Part shown: positions 19,923 through 28,334 of the stretch, piece after piece | Numbering within the stretch: position 1 is the first letter of the stretch | Layout: every line of letters starts with the position of its first letter | NCBI RefSeq assembly: GCF_040256395.1 | Contig: NZ_CP158299.1 | Span: 1,641,501 to 1,705,500, forward strand | Origin: Deinococcus sonorensis KR-87 | Lineage (GTDB): Bacteria > Deinococcota > Deinococci > Deinococcales > Deinococcaceae | Direction of reading: 5' to 3' | DNA: 64,000 nt | Notes under the pieces: generated by a model | What the model was told of the DNA's origin: nothing | The model's database searches: none | The model's input: only the letters and a program-made list of their open reading frames with translations | Program-made: the position numbers and the translations under genes

Positions 19923-21128
19923 GTGACTGCTGCCCCCTTTCGTCCCAGTGCCGCCCAGCTGGCCCTGATGTTCAACAATTTCCTGATGTGGGGCGGGTTT
20001 TTCATGATCATCCCGCTGGTGACGGTCCATTTTGTGTCGCAGCTGGGCTGGGCCGCTGCCAGCGTGGGGCTGGTGCTGGGGGTGCGCCAGCTGACCCAGC
20101 AGGGCCTGACGGTGTTCGGCGGCGCGTATGCCGACCGGATCGGGCCGCGCCCGCTGATCGCGGCCGGCCTGTTCACCCGGTCGCTGGGCTTCGCGTGTAT
20201 GGGCCTGTCCACCACCTTCTGGACGCTGCTGGCCTCGGCGGTGCTGGCCGGGGTGGGCGGCAGCCTGTTCGACGCGCCCAAAAACGCCGCCGTCACCGCC
20301 CTGACCTCGCCCCAGGACCGCAGCCGGGTCTACTCGCTGATGGGGGTGGCCGGGAACCTCGGCATGGTGACCGGGCCGCTGGTCGGCGCGTGGCTGTCGC
20401 GTTACGAATTCCGCACGGTGGCGCTGCTGGCCGCCTGCGCATACCTGATCGCACTGGCGGTGCTGCTGGCGGTGGTGCCGCGCGTGCCGGGCAGCCTGGG
20501 GGCGGAATCGGGTTTCGCCGGCCTGTGGCAGGCGGTCCGGGACACCCCCTTCCGGCGCTTCACCGTGGCGATGAGCGGCTACTTCCTGCTCAGCACCCAG
20601 ATCAACGTGGCTGTGACGCTCAAGGCGGTGTCGCTGTACGGCCCGCAGGCCACCGGCCCGCTCTACGGTATTCAGGCGGGGCTGGCGGTGCTGCTGCAGT
20701 ACCCGCTGCTGCGCGCGGCGGAGCGCTTCCTGTCGCAGCGGCAGGTGCTGGTGCTGGGCGTCATGCTGGCGTCGCTGGCGCTGGGCCTGATGAGCCTCAC
20801 CACCACCTTCGTGCAGCTGCTGGCATGCACCGTGCTGTTCTCGCTGGGCACCATGCTGGTGTTCCCCACCCAGCAGAGCCTCACCGCCCTGATGAGCCCG
20901 GCCGGGCGCTACGGCAGCTACTTCGGCTTCGGGGCGCTCAGCCTGGGGATTGGAGGCGGGGTGGGCAGCGTGGTGGGCGGCGCCCTGGTGGACGTGGGTC
21001 AACAGCTGCAGCGCCCGGCCCTGCCGTGGCTGACCCTGATGCTGATAGGCCTGGGCACCGCGCTGGCCCTGCGCTGGGTGCTGTGGAGCGGCCCGGTAGT
21101 GGCTGAGCAGTCGAACGCCCAGGACTGA
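19923..21128 (+). CDS. MFS transporter (MdtH-like)
   Basis: About twelve hydrophobic helices over 401 residues, with the MFS loop 2-3 motif GGAYADRIGPRPLI and the helix 5 motif GVAGNLGMVTGPLVGAWL, point to a proton-driven efflux protein resembling MdtH. Substrate unknown. I chose GTG 19923 because TAGACT (19910-19915) ends 7 nt before it, the usual leaderless spacing here. An in-frame ATG at 19899 would lie upstream of that -10 box. The gene is divergent from the xylF operon and followed by a strong terminator. Confidence 0.85.
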   Translation: MTAAPFRPSAAQLALMFNNFLMWGGFFMIIPLVTVHFVSQLGWAAASVGLVLGVRQLTQQGLTVFGGAYADRIGPRPLIAAGLFTRSLGFACMGLSTTFWTLLASAVLAGVGGSLFDAPKNAAVTALTSPQDRSRVYSLMGVAGNLGMVTGPLVGAWLSRYEFRTVALLAACAYLIALAVLLAVVPRVPGSLGAESGFAGLWQAVRDTPFRRFTVAMSGYFLLSTQINVAVTLKAVSLYGPQATGPLYGIQAGLAVLLQYPLLRAAERFLSQRQVLVLGVMLASLALGLMSLTTTFVQLLACTVLFSLGTMLVFPTQQSLTALMSPAGRYGSYFGFGALSLGIGGGVGSVVGGALVDVGQQLQRPALPWLTLMLIGLGTALALRWVLWSGPVVAEQSNAQD

Positions 21129-21133
21129 GCCAC

Positions 21134-21172
21134 AAGGAAAGGAGCCGCCAATATCGGGCGGCTCCTTTCCTT
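21134..21172. terminator. 16-bp bidirectional terminator
   Basis: AAGGAAAGGAGCCGCC (21134-21149) pairs perfectly with 21157-21172 around a 7-nt loop. It lies between the ends of the MFS gene and alaS, which converge. The stem base is A/T-rich on both sides, as in bidirectional intrinsic terminators. Confidence 0.85.
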
Positions 21173-21181
21173 GGAGTTCCT

Positions 21182-23866
21182 CTAGAAAGCGGTGTCCAGC
21201 GCCGACAGGGCCGCGTCCGGGTCCTGAATGCCCGCCTGGGCCATGTCGGGACGGCCGCCGCCCTTGCCGCCCGCCGCCGCCGCCAGCTTGCCGACCAGCT
21301 GACCGGCGTGAACGCCACGCGCCACCGCGTCCTTGCTGGCCTTGACCACCAGCCCGCGGTCCGAGGCGATCACCACCAGATCAGCCTTGCTCTGTTCCAG
21401 CAGCGTGTCGGCCGCGCCGCGCAACTCGTTGCCCTCGATGCCGCTCAGCCGCAGCGCCGCCACACGGTAGCCGCCCAGGTCGCGGGTCGCGGCGCTCGCC
21501 TGACCGCCGCCCAGCTGCGCCTGGGTCAGCTGACGGCGCAGGCCGGCCAACTCCTTCTCCGCCGCGCGCTGGCTGGCCTGCAGGCTCTCGATGCGGCTGC
21601 CCAGGGCGTCGGGCGAGGTGTTGAGCAGCGCTGCCGCCCGCTGCACGCCCTGCAGCTGGGTCCGGACCCACGTCACCGCCGCCTCGCCCGCCAGCGCTTC
21701 CAGACGCCGCACGCCCGCCGCCACGTTCTCGTCCGACACAATCACGAAGCTGCCGATCTCGCCGGTGCGCGTGACGTGAGCGCCGCCGCACAGCTCCTTG
21801 CTGGTGACGGTGGTGGCGCCGTAGGGCACGCCCTGCTCCACCGTCACCACCCGAACCACGTCGCCGTACTTCTCGCCGAAGAGGGCGGTGGCGCCCTGCG
21901 CCCGCGCTTCCGCAATCGGCATGGTCTGCCAGTTCACCGGGCTGTCCGCCGTGATCCAGCGGTTCACCAGCAGCTCGATGCGGCTCAGCTCGTCGGGGGT
22001 CAGGGCCGCCGCGTGGGTGTAGTCAAAGCGCAGCCGGTCCGGGGCCACCAGCGATCCCGCCTGACGCACCGTGTCGCCCAGCACCGCCCGCAAGGCCGCC
22101 TGCAGCAGGTGGGTGGCGGTATGGTGCCGCTCGGTGGCCTGCCGCGCCGGGTCCACCAGCGCGCGCACTGTATCGCCCGACTTCAGGGTGCCGCGCAGCA
22201 CCTCCACCGTGTGCAGGAACACGCCCTTGGGCGTCTTGCGGGTGTCGCGCACCACCGCCTCGCCGCCCGCCCAGTCCAGCAGCCCGATGTCGCCCACCTC
22301 GCCGCCGCCCTCGGCATAGAAGGGGGTCCGGTCCAGCACCACCTGGCCCTCGTCGCCGCTCTGAAGCTGCTCCACGCTCTCACCGCCGGCCAGCAGGGTC
22401 AGCACCTGTCCCTGGGTGTCCAGCGCGTCGTAGCCCACGAACTCGGTGGGGTTCAGGCCGTCCAGCGCGTGCTCGGCCCCGCCGAACAGCTCGCTCTTGC
22501 CGTACTTGCTGCCGGCACGCGCCAGTTCCTGGGCGCGTTCCAGGCTCTCGGCGTACCCGGCCTCGTCCACCGTGACGCCGTACTCCTCCGCAATCTCCTT
22601 GGTCAGGTCAATCGGGAAGCCGTAGGTGTCGTAGAGCGTGAAGGCGTCCTCGCCGCTGAGCGTGCCGCCTTTCTCCAGGGTGCCGAGCAGCGCGTCCAGC
22701 CGCTGGGTGCCGCTCTCCAGCGTCTTGAGGAAGCGCTCCTCCTCGGTGCGGACGGCCGCCTCAATGCGGCTTTGGTTCTGCACCAGTTCGGGGTAAGCGC
22801 CGCCCATCTTCTCCACCACCAGCGGCACCAGGCTGTGCAGCACCGGCTCACGCAGGCCCAGCAGGTAGGCGTGGCGGCTGGCGCGGCGCAGGATCTTGCG
22901 GACCGTGTAGCCGCGTCCGGTGTTGGAGAGCGTCACCCCGTCGGCGATCACCATGCTCACCGAGCGGATGTGCTCGGCCACCACCCGGTGCGAGACGCTC
23001 CGCACGCCCTCGTAGGGGTGGCCGCTCAGCTCGGCCACCCGCGCGATGAGGGGAGAGAAGACGTCGTTGCTGTAAAAGTCGAAGACATCCTGCACCACCG
23101 AGGCGATGCGCTCCAGGCCCATGCCGGTGTCGATGTTCTTGAACGGCAGGTCCACCAGCGTGGGCGTGCCGTCCGGCTGCGGCTCCTGCCGGTCGAACTG
23201 CGGGAAGACGTTGTTCCAGATCTCCAGGAAGCGGGCGCTCTCGCGCGTCTGGGCATAGTCCTGCCAGGTGTCGTCGCCGTAGGCGGGGCCACGGTCGTAG
23301 AAGATCTCGGAGCAGGGACCGCACGGCCCGTTGGGGCCCGAAGCGGGCGCGTCGGCCGGCCAGAAGTTCTCGTCGGCCCCGAAGCGCAGGATGTGGTCCT
23401 CCGGCAGGCCGATCTCCTGGGTCCAGATCTCAAAAGCTTCCTGATCGTCCTCATAGATGGTGGCGTACAGACGATCTCTGTCCATGCCCATCCACTCGGG
23501 GCTGGTCAGGAACTCCCAGGCCCACGTCAGCGCCTCGCGCTTGAAGTAGTCACCAAAGCTGAAGTTGCCGAGCATCTCCAGCAGCGAGCAGTGCCGCAAG
23601 GTGCGGCCCACGTTCTCGATGTCGCCCACCCGGAGACACTTCTGGGCGGTGGTGACGCGCTTGTGCTCGCCCGCATGACCCTCGAAGCGGGCCGGGGCGC
23701 CCATGAACTGCGGCTTGAACGGCTGCATGCCCGCCACAGTAAAGAGGGTGGTGGGGTCCGGCGCGATCAGGCTGTGGGCCGGCAGACGCAGGTGGCCCTT
23801 GCTCTCGAAGAACTGCAGGTACTTTTCCCGGATCTGGGCGGTGGTCAGGGGTGCGGAAGCCGTCAT
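21182..23866 (-). CDS. alaS: alanine--tRNA ligase
   Basis: The 894-residue enzyme charges tRNA-Ala. Seen are the class II start TTAQIREKYLQFFESKGH, motif 2/3 regions with FFNMGD-like GPCGPCSEI, the editing-domain zinc residues RHHTATHLLQ and CGGAHVTRTGEIG, and a C-terminal DHHA1 Gly-rich tail (AAAGGKGGGRPDMAQAG) before the end. ATG 23866 is 7 nt after TATACT (23874-23879, minus), an exact leaderless arrangement. The frame continues upstream without family similarity. It is transcribed alone and ends at the bidirectional terminator. Confidence 0.96.
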   Translation of the reverse strand: MTASAPLTTAQIREKYLQFFESKGHLRLPAHSLIAPDPTTLFTVAGMQPFKPQFMGAPARFEGHAGEHKRVTTAQKCLRVGDIENVGRTLRHCSLLEMLGNFSFGDYFKREALTWAWEFLTSPEWMGMDRDRLYATIYEDDQEAFEIWTQEIGLPEDHILRFGADENFWPADAPASGPNGPCGPCSEIFYDRGPAYGDDTWQDYAQTRESARFLEIWNNVFPQFDRQEPQPDGTPTLVDLPFKNIDTGMGLERIASVVQDVFDFYSNDVFSPLIARVAELSGHPYEGVRSVSHRVVAEHIRSVSMVIADGVTLSNTGRGYTVRKILRRASRHAYLLGLREPVLHSLVPLVVEKMGGAYPELVQNQSRIEAAVRTEEERFLKTLESGTQRLDALLGTLEKGGTLSGEDAFTLYDTYGFPIDLTKEIAEEYGVTVDEAGYAESLERAQELARAGSKYGKSELFGGAEHALDGLNPTEFVGYDALDTQGQVLTLLAGGESVEQLQSGDEGQVVLDRTPFYAEGGGEVGDIGLLDWAGGEAVVRDTRKTPKGVFLHTVEVLRGTLKSGDTVRALVDPARQATERHHTATHLLQAALRAVLGDTVRQAGSLVAPDRLRFDYTHAAALTPDELSRIELLVNRWITADSPVNWQTMPIAEARAQGATALFGEKYGDVVRVVTVEQGVPYGATTVTSKELCGGAHVTRTGEIGSFVIVSDENVAAGVRRLEALAGEAAVTWVRTQLQGVQRAAALLNTSPDALGSRIESLQASQRAAEKELAGLRRQLTQAQLGGGQASAATRDLGGYRVAALRLSGIEGNELRGAADTLLEQSKADLVVIASDRGLVVKASKDAVARGVHAGQLVGKLAAAAGGKGGGRPDMAQAGIQDPDAALSALDTAF

Positions 23867-23995
23867 GCACGGCAGTATAGCGGGGGTGGCCGGCTGCGAA
23901 TGGAACGGGTCCAGCATGGCGGCAGCGGCATTGGGCAGGGGAGCCCCCCCAGGGTGGGGCTGACATTCTCCCCCCGGACAGTGAAGACTGACCGT

Positions 23996-26131
23996 ATGAA
24001 CGTGTCGCGGAAAACGGAAGGCGCCACGCTGGTGCTGACCGTCCTGATGGTGCTGCTGCTGATGGCAGCCGTCATCGTCGTCACCAGCCAGCTGACCATC
24101 GCTGCACGGCGCAACAGCAGCGATCAGGAATCCACCGTGCGGGTGCAGTACGCCGCCGAGTCGGGCGTGTCGCGGGCCCAGGCACGGCTCAATGCCCTGA
24201 GCCTGCTGCTGAGCAAGGATATGCAGCCGCCGGCCAGCACCGGCACCACCGAAATCCAGAACTACGTCAGCCAGCTGTGCACTGGTACCACCGTCACGCT
24301 GCCCACCACCGGCGTCATCTGTGGCATCGACGCCAGTACGGCCAGCGACAGCACCATCAGCGCGGCCAGTAACTTGCTGGGCACGGTCGGCCCGGACGCC
24401 CGCTACGGCCTTTTTACTGCTTACCTCAGCGATGCTCAGATGGCCGCGCGCGGCTACACCGTCAACAGCACCAACACCAAAGCGGCCTTCTTCAAATCGC
24501 TGTTCAGCGACGCGGGCGTTTCCTTGAACGGTTCGCTGACGTCAGCTGCCAACGACAGCATTGCCACCAGCGTCAAGGCCAAGCTGCTAGGCGTGGTGCG
24601 CGACGCCACCGACCAGTACCGCATCTTCGTGCAGGTTCCGGACGTGACCAGCACCGGCAGCGCCTCCACTGGGGCGTCACGTCAGCTAAAAGTGGACGTG
24701 ACCGAACCGGTCTATACCCTGCGGGTCGGCCGGGGAAGTTTTGCCGAGTTCGCCCTGTTCACCAACCACCACTTCTCGGACCCCACAGCTGAGACGAACA
24801 ACAGCCGCATCGTGTTCACCGCCAACACAAAATTTTCGGGGCCGGTGCACAGCAACCAAAACGTGACCTTCCAGGGCAACGCCTACTTCGGTGGCGACTT
24901 CACCTCCGCCGGCTGTCCGGCCAACCAGATCCGGACCGGCACCAACGGCGACTACTGCAACTCGGGGGCCAATGCAGGCGCCTACTTCGGGTCGTCCACC
25001 ACTCTCACCACGCCGGCCCAGATGGACTCGGCCGGGAACGGCTCTACCCGCAATGACCCAGTCGTTAACGGCGTGACTCCGGACCTGAGGGGTACGCCCG
25101 ACTGGTCCCACGACTTTATCTCGCTGCCCGTCAACAGCAACAACCAGCTGAGTGCTTCCCAGAACGGCGGCCTGTACATTCCCGGCACCACCAGCAACCT
25201 GAGCTTTGCGGTGAACAGCAGCCTGTCCTTGGGCGGCGTGACCGGCAAAGCCCAGCTGATTACCTATACGGCGGGCGGCACCACCACCCAGCTGGCCTTC
25301 GGTGCCAACAACCGGATGTACATCTTTTCCGGTGGCAGCTGGCAGCCGGCGGCCCAGGTGCCGTGCGTGCCACTGGTTCAGACCGGCACCACTGCCCCCT
25401 GCGCGACCAGCGGCGGCGGCTGGGCGGTCAGCACCGCCGCTGCCCAGGGCATCTTTAACGGCGTGATCTATGCCCAGAGCGGCGTGAGCAACCTGAACGG
25501 CCCGGCTCGCACCACGGCGAGCGATCCCACCACTGCTCCCCCGGCTGTGGCCGACTTTGCCCAGATGACCCTGGCCTCAAGCGGCGACATTCATATCACC
25601 AGCGACCTGAAGTACGAGGACCCACCCTGCACCGGCACCAGCGCTCTGGACCCGCAGTGCACCAACAAGAGCGCCAGGAATATTCTGGGGCTGTATTCGG
25701 CAGGCGGTGACGTGCAGATCGACAGCAAGTACTACTGCACCACCAGCGGCGTCGTTCAGTGCAGCAGCAGCGGCACCTACGGTACGCGCACCACCTATGC
25801 GCCGCCCAACGTCACCATTCAGGCGGTGATGATGGCCACCGGCACCACCGGCAAGGTCTGGGTCAACGGCTACGGCGCCGGGCCCGCCAACAACTCGCTC
25901 GGCAGTGTCAACCTGCTCGGCGGCATCATTGAGAACTACTACGGGGCGTTCGGCGTGACCAACGGTACCGGCTTCGGCCGCAACTACATCTATGACACCC
26001 GCACCAGTGACGGCATCGCGCCCCCTGCCTTCCCAACCCAGCAAGCATGGAACGTCAAAGTGCAGAACACGACAGGGACATTTGCGGTGCCGATTCGGGT
26101 TGGCGGTACCCAGATTCAGGGGGGCAATTAG
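23996..26131 (+). CDS. large PilX-like pilus-associated protein
   Basis: The 711-residue protein begins with a short charged leader and one hydrophobic helix (LVLTVLMVLLLMAAVIVV) followed by AARRNSSDQESTVRVQYAAESGVSRAQARLN. This is the PilX/PilW-type N-terminal pattern in which a pilin-like helix is followed by AAESG. The remainder is a long Ser/Thr/Asn-rich extracellular region with several Cys pairs, consistent with DUF4900-type proteins of the Deinococcus-Thermus group. It heads a four-gene unit with three prepilin-type genes, so it is probably a minor pilus component or tip protein. The ATG lacks a clear -10 box or ribosome-binding site; GTG 23981 is an alternative. Confidence 0.75.
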   Translation: MNVSRKTEGATLVLTVLMVLLLMAAVIVVTSQLTIAARRNSSDQESTVRVQYAAESGVSRAQARLNALSLLLSKDMQPPASTGTTEIQNYVSQLCTGTTVTLPTTGVICGIDASTASDSTISAASNLLGTVGPDARYGLFTAYLSDAQMAARGYTVNSTNTKAAFFKSLFSDAGVSLNGSLTSAANDSIATSVKAKLLGVVRDATDQYRIFVQVPDVTSTGSASTGASRQLKVDVTEPVYTLRVGRGSFAEFALFTNHHFSDPTAETNNSRIVFTANTKFSGPVHSNQNVTFQGNAYFGGDFTSAGCPANQIRTGTNGDYCNSGANAGAYFGSSTTLTTPAQMDSAGNGSTRNDPVVNGVTPDLRGTPDWSHDFISLPVNSNNQLSASQNGGLYIPGTTSNLSFAVNSSLSLGGVTGKAQLITYTAGGTTTQLAFGANNRMYIFSGGSWQPAAQVPCVPLVQTGTTAPCATSGGGWAVSTAAAQGIFNGVIYAQSGVSNLNGPARTTASDPTTAPPAVADFAQMTLASSGDIHITSDLKYEDPPCTGTSALDPQCTNKSARNILGLYSAGGDVQIDSKYYCTTSGVVQCSSSGTYGTRTTYAPPNVTIQAVMMATGTTGKVWVNGYGAGPANNSLGSVNLLGGIIENYYGAFGVTNGTGFGRNYIYDTRTSDGIAPPAFPTQQAWNVKVQNTTGTFAVPIRVGGTQIQGGN

Positions 26132-26620
26132 GTGCCGCGTCATCGTGTGCGCGTCCAGCAGGGCTTTACCCTGATCGAGCTGCTGGTGGTGATGGCCATC
26201 GTAGGCGTCCTGGCGACCGTGGTGTTCCTGAGCCTGCTGCGCGCGCGCAACCGCCAGCAGCTGCAGGAAGGCGCCCGTCAGCTGGCCACCGACCTGAGCC
26301 GAGCGCGTGCACAGGCGCAGCTGAGTTCGCAGAGCAGCGTGGTGGCGCTGGTGAGCAGCAATGCCAACCGGTACACCACCCAGTGGCGTGGTGCGGCAGC
26401 CATCACCCGTACCCTGCCTTATAACCTGACAGTGGCGGCCATGAGCAGCGCCACGACCGCGGCTGGCAGTACTTCCCTGACATACACAGCGCCCTACGGC
26501 ACACTGGACGTGGATGGCGTGGTGTGGCGTGTGACCAGTCCGGCGCTGAACGAGTCGCTGTTCGTGAAGGCGGTCGGCGTGACCGGAAAGGTGCTGGTGA
26601 CTTCCTCCTATGACGACTGA
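26132..26620 (+). CDS. prepilin-type protein, GspH/FimT-like
   Basis: The 162-residue protein has a type IV prepilin N-terminus, MPRHRVRVQQG^FTLIELLVVMAIVG, with the Glu5 needed for assembly. Processing after the Gly by PilD is expected. The helical part ends with GARQLATDLSRARAQAQ, the GspH/FimT pattern of minor pseudopilins that initiate pilus assembly. The GTG start abuts the stop of the PilX-like gene and the 3' end overlaps the next gene by 11 nt. Confidence 0.88.
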   Translation: MPRHRVRVQQGFTLIELLVVMAIVGVLATVVFLSLLRARNRQQLQEGARQLATDLSRARAQAQLSSQSSVVALVSSNANRYTTQWRGAAAITRTLPYNLTVAAMSSATTAAGSTSLTYTAPYGTLDVDGVVWRVTSPALNESLFVKAVGVTGKVLVTSSYDD

Positions 26621-27101
26621 GCAGGCGCGAACGATGCAACACACAAAGCGGGGTGAGGCCGGCTTCACCATCATCGAGGTGCTGGTAGCGCTGACGCTGT
26701 TTGCGGTCATCATTCTGGTGGTGCTGACGCCGCTGACTGGTCTGTTCGGTCTGAACCAGCGTACCACCGGCCAGGTAAGTGCCACCAACCTGACCCAGCG
26801 GGCGATCGAACAAGTGCGCGGCCAATGGCTGAGAAACGTTCGCTATGACAAGGCATGCATCGACACGGCGCTGCCGAGCGGCGTGACGGTGACTACGCAG
26901 GGCGAGGACCTGTCCGGCAACCTGATCGGGAGTGTTATTAACCTTACTGCGCCTACTCCTAATCCAAATGTCAGCGCGACCTGCTCTACTACGCCCGCCA
27001 CTGCCACCCAGACCAACAACGCACCTCCGCTGCGTCGCCTGACGGTGACTGCTACCGTGAACGGTTCCAGTTCCACCCAGACGTTGGAAGTGGCCCGGTG
27101 A
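26610..27101 (+). CDS. prepilin-type protein, PilV-like
   Basis: The processing site is RGEAG^FTIIEVLVALTLFAVIILVVLTPL, with Glu5, as in PilV-type minor pilins. The globular part is short and Thr/Ser-rich with two cysteines (ACID and ATCST). Total length is 163 residues from ATG 26610; ATG 26634 would give a more usual 10-residue leader and is a serious alternative. It overlaps both neighbours, consistent with strict co-translation of a minor pilin set. Confidence 0.85.
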   Translation: MTTEQARTMQHTKRGEAGFTIIEVLVALTLFAVIILVVLTPLTGLFGLNQRTTGQVSATNLTQRAIEQVRGQWLRNVRYDKACIDTALPSGVTVTTQGEDLSGNLIGSVINLTAPTPNPNVSATCSTTPATATQTNNAPPLRRLTVTATVNGSSSTQTLEVAR

Positions 27102-27970
27102 GCGCGCACCGCAGCTACGGCTTCACGCTGCCTGAGCTCCTGGTGGGCATGGTGCTGATCGGCATTATCATGACCGCTATCCTGACGCTCAATGTGGGCA
27201 CCGGGCGCAGCACCGCCAGCCTGCAGTCGCGCACCAGCCTGCTGGCCGAAACCCAGAACGCCCAGAACTACATGGTCTCGCGGCTGCAGACCGCCGTGTA
27301 TGTGTTTCGTAAAGGTGATACGGTCTCGCTTAGCAGCACCAACGGGCCCACCACCCGTAATCCGCGCACTAGCACCAGCAACTGGCTGGTAGGCACCGAT
27401 CCGATTTTGGCCTTTATCGTGCCGCCTAAGGACCAAAATGTGGCAGCGGGCAGCTGCACCTCGGATGTCACCACTGCCGCGAAATGTTATTACTTTTACG
27501 CCTACTACCCGGTATTGCGGTCTGTGGTGGTGAGCGGTACCAGCGGTTCCAACGATCCGGGGGCTGATCCAGCCAACAATAATGCCTGGGTGCTGATGGA
27601 GTTCCGCGGACGCTACGTGCCCAGCGCCATAAGCGGCAAAGCCTATAGCGAGGTCACCACAGATATTCCGGCGACTGGCGTGGAAGGCCGGGTACTGCTG
27701 GACTACCTACGTCCAGTGCCACTTACCGTGCCGCCCACTCCCACCCAAATGCTGTTTGACCAGAGCGACACGCCCACCACGCCGCCTACGACCGAAGGAC
27801 CCGGCACCGTCAGCGTGACGGTCAACCTGGCGGCTGAGCAGGCCTCACGCGGGGGTGGCACCGTACGCGTTCCGCCAGACCCCACCAACAGCAACAGCGC
27901 GGGCAGCGGTACTCGCTACAGCGTGACGGTCTATCCTCGTAACATCGGCACACCGCAGCTGGACAACTGA
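27098..27970 (+). CDS. prepilin-type protein, PilW-like
   Basis: The N-terminus SYG^FTLPELLVGMVLIGIIM is a prepilin processing site with Glu5, and residues 30-70 continue the helix (TSLLAETQNAQNYMVSRLQTAVYVF), as in PilW. The 290-residue protein ends in a Thr/Pro-rich extracellular domain. The GTG start overlaps the PilV-like stop (GTGA). With the other three genes it completes a PilX/FimT/PilV/PilW-type set expected to prime type IV pili used for twitching or DNA uptake. Confidence 0.85.
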   Translation: MSAHRSYGFTLPELLVGMVLIGIIMTAILTLNVGTGRSTASLQSRTSLLAETQNAQNYMVSRLQTAVYVFRKGDTVSLSSTNGPTTRNPRTSTSNWLVGTDPILAFIVPPKDQNVAAGSCTSDVTTAAKCYYFYAYYPVLRSVVVSGTSGSNDPGADPANNNAWVLMEFRGRYVPSAISGKAYSEVTTDIPATGVEGRVLLDYLRPVPLTVPPTPTQMLFDQSDTPTTPPTTEGPGTVSVTVNLAAEQASRGGGTVRVPPDPTNSNSAGSGTRYSVTVYPRNIGTPQLDN

Positions 27971-27976
27971 GCCGCG

Positions 27977-28240
27977 CTACGGCGTGCGAATACTGTCGAT
28001 CTGCACCCCATAGCGCAGCATGATGGTTTTGAGTCGCTGCATGGCTGCGATTGCCTGGGTTCGGTGTTCATCCTGGAACACCAGCGTCAGCACGCCGCTC
28101 ACGCCGGGCCGGGGCGGCTGGGCCTGCACCTGCAGCGGCCGGGCAAAGGCCGGGTCCTGCATCAGGTCGCGCAGCACGCGGGCAAAGGTCGGCTCGTCTA
28201 TGCCCTCTAAGGCGAAGCGGATGCCGCTGGGAGCGCTCAT
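27977..28240 (-). CDS. hypothetical protein, 87 aa
   Basis: I do not recognise this small protein. It reads as a compact alpha/beta domain (IRFALEGIDEPTFARVLRDLMQ, then GVLTLVFQDEHRTQAIAAMQRLKTIMLRYGV) without signal or membrane segment. Codon usage matches the genome. TAGCCT at 28247-28252 (minus) is 6 nt before the ATG, so it is probably a real leaderless gene, divergent from the dynamin gene. Confidence 0.65.
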   Translation of the reverse strand: MSAPSGIRFALEGIDEPTFARVLRDLMQDPAFARPLQVQAQPPRPGVSGVLTLVFQDEHRTQAIAAMQRLKTIMLRYGVQIDSIRTP

Positions 28241-28334
28241 AGAGGCAGGCTAGCAGCTGACCGGGCCGGCGGGCGGGCGGAACGTTCACCGTTTATAAGG
28301 CTGGGCGCGTGGCGGCAGACTCTAAGCTGTGCGT

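Noticed and set aside
21308..26131. A 1607-codon plus-strand frame antisense to alaS and fused to the PilX-like gene
   Set aside because: The part before 23996 is the antisense of alaS and has no protein-like features; the pilus protein starts at the MNVSRKTEG segment.
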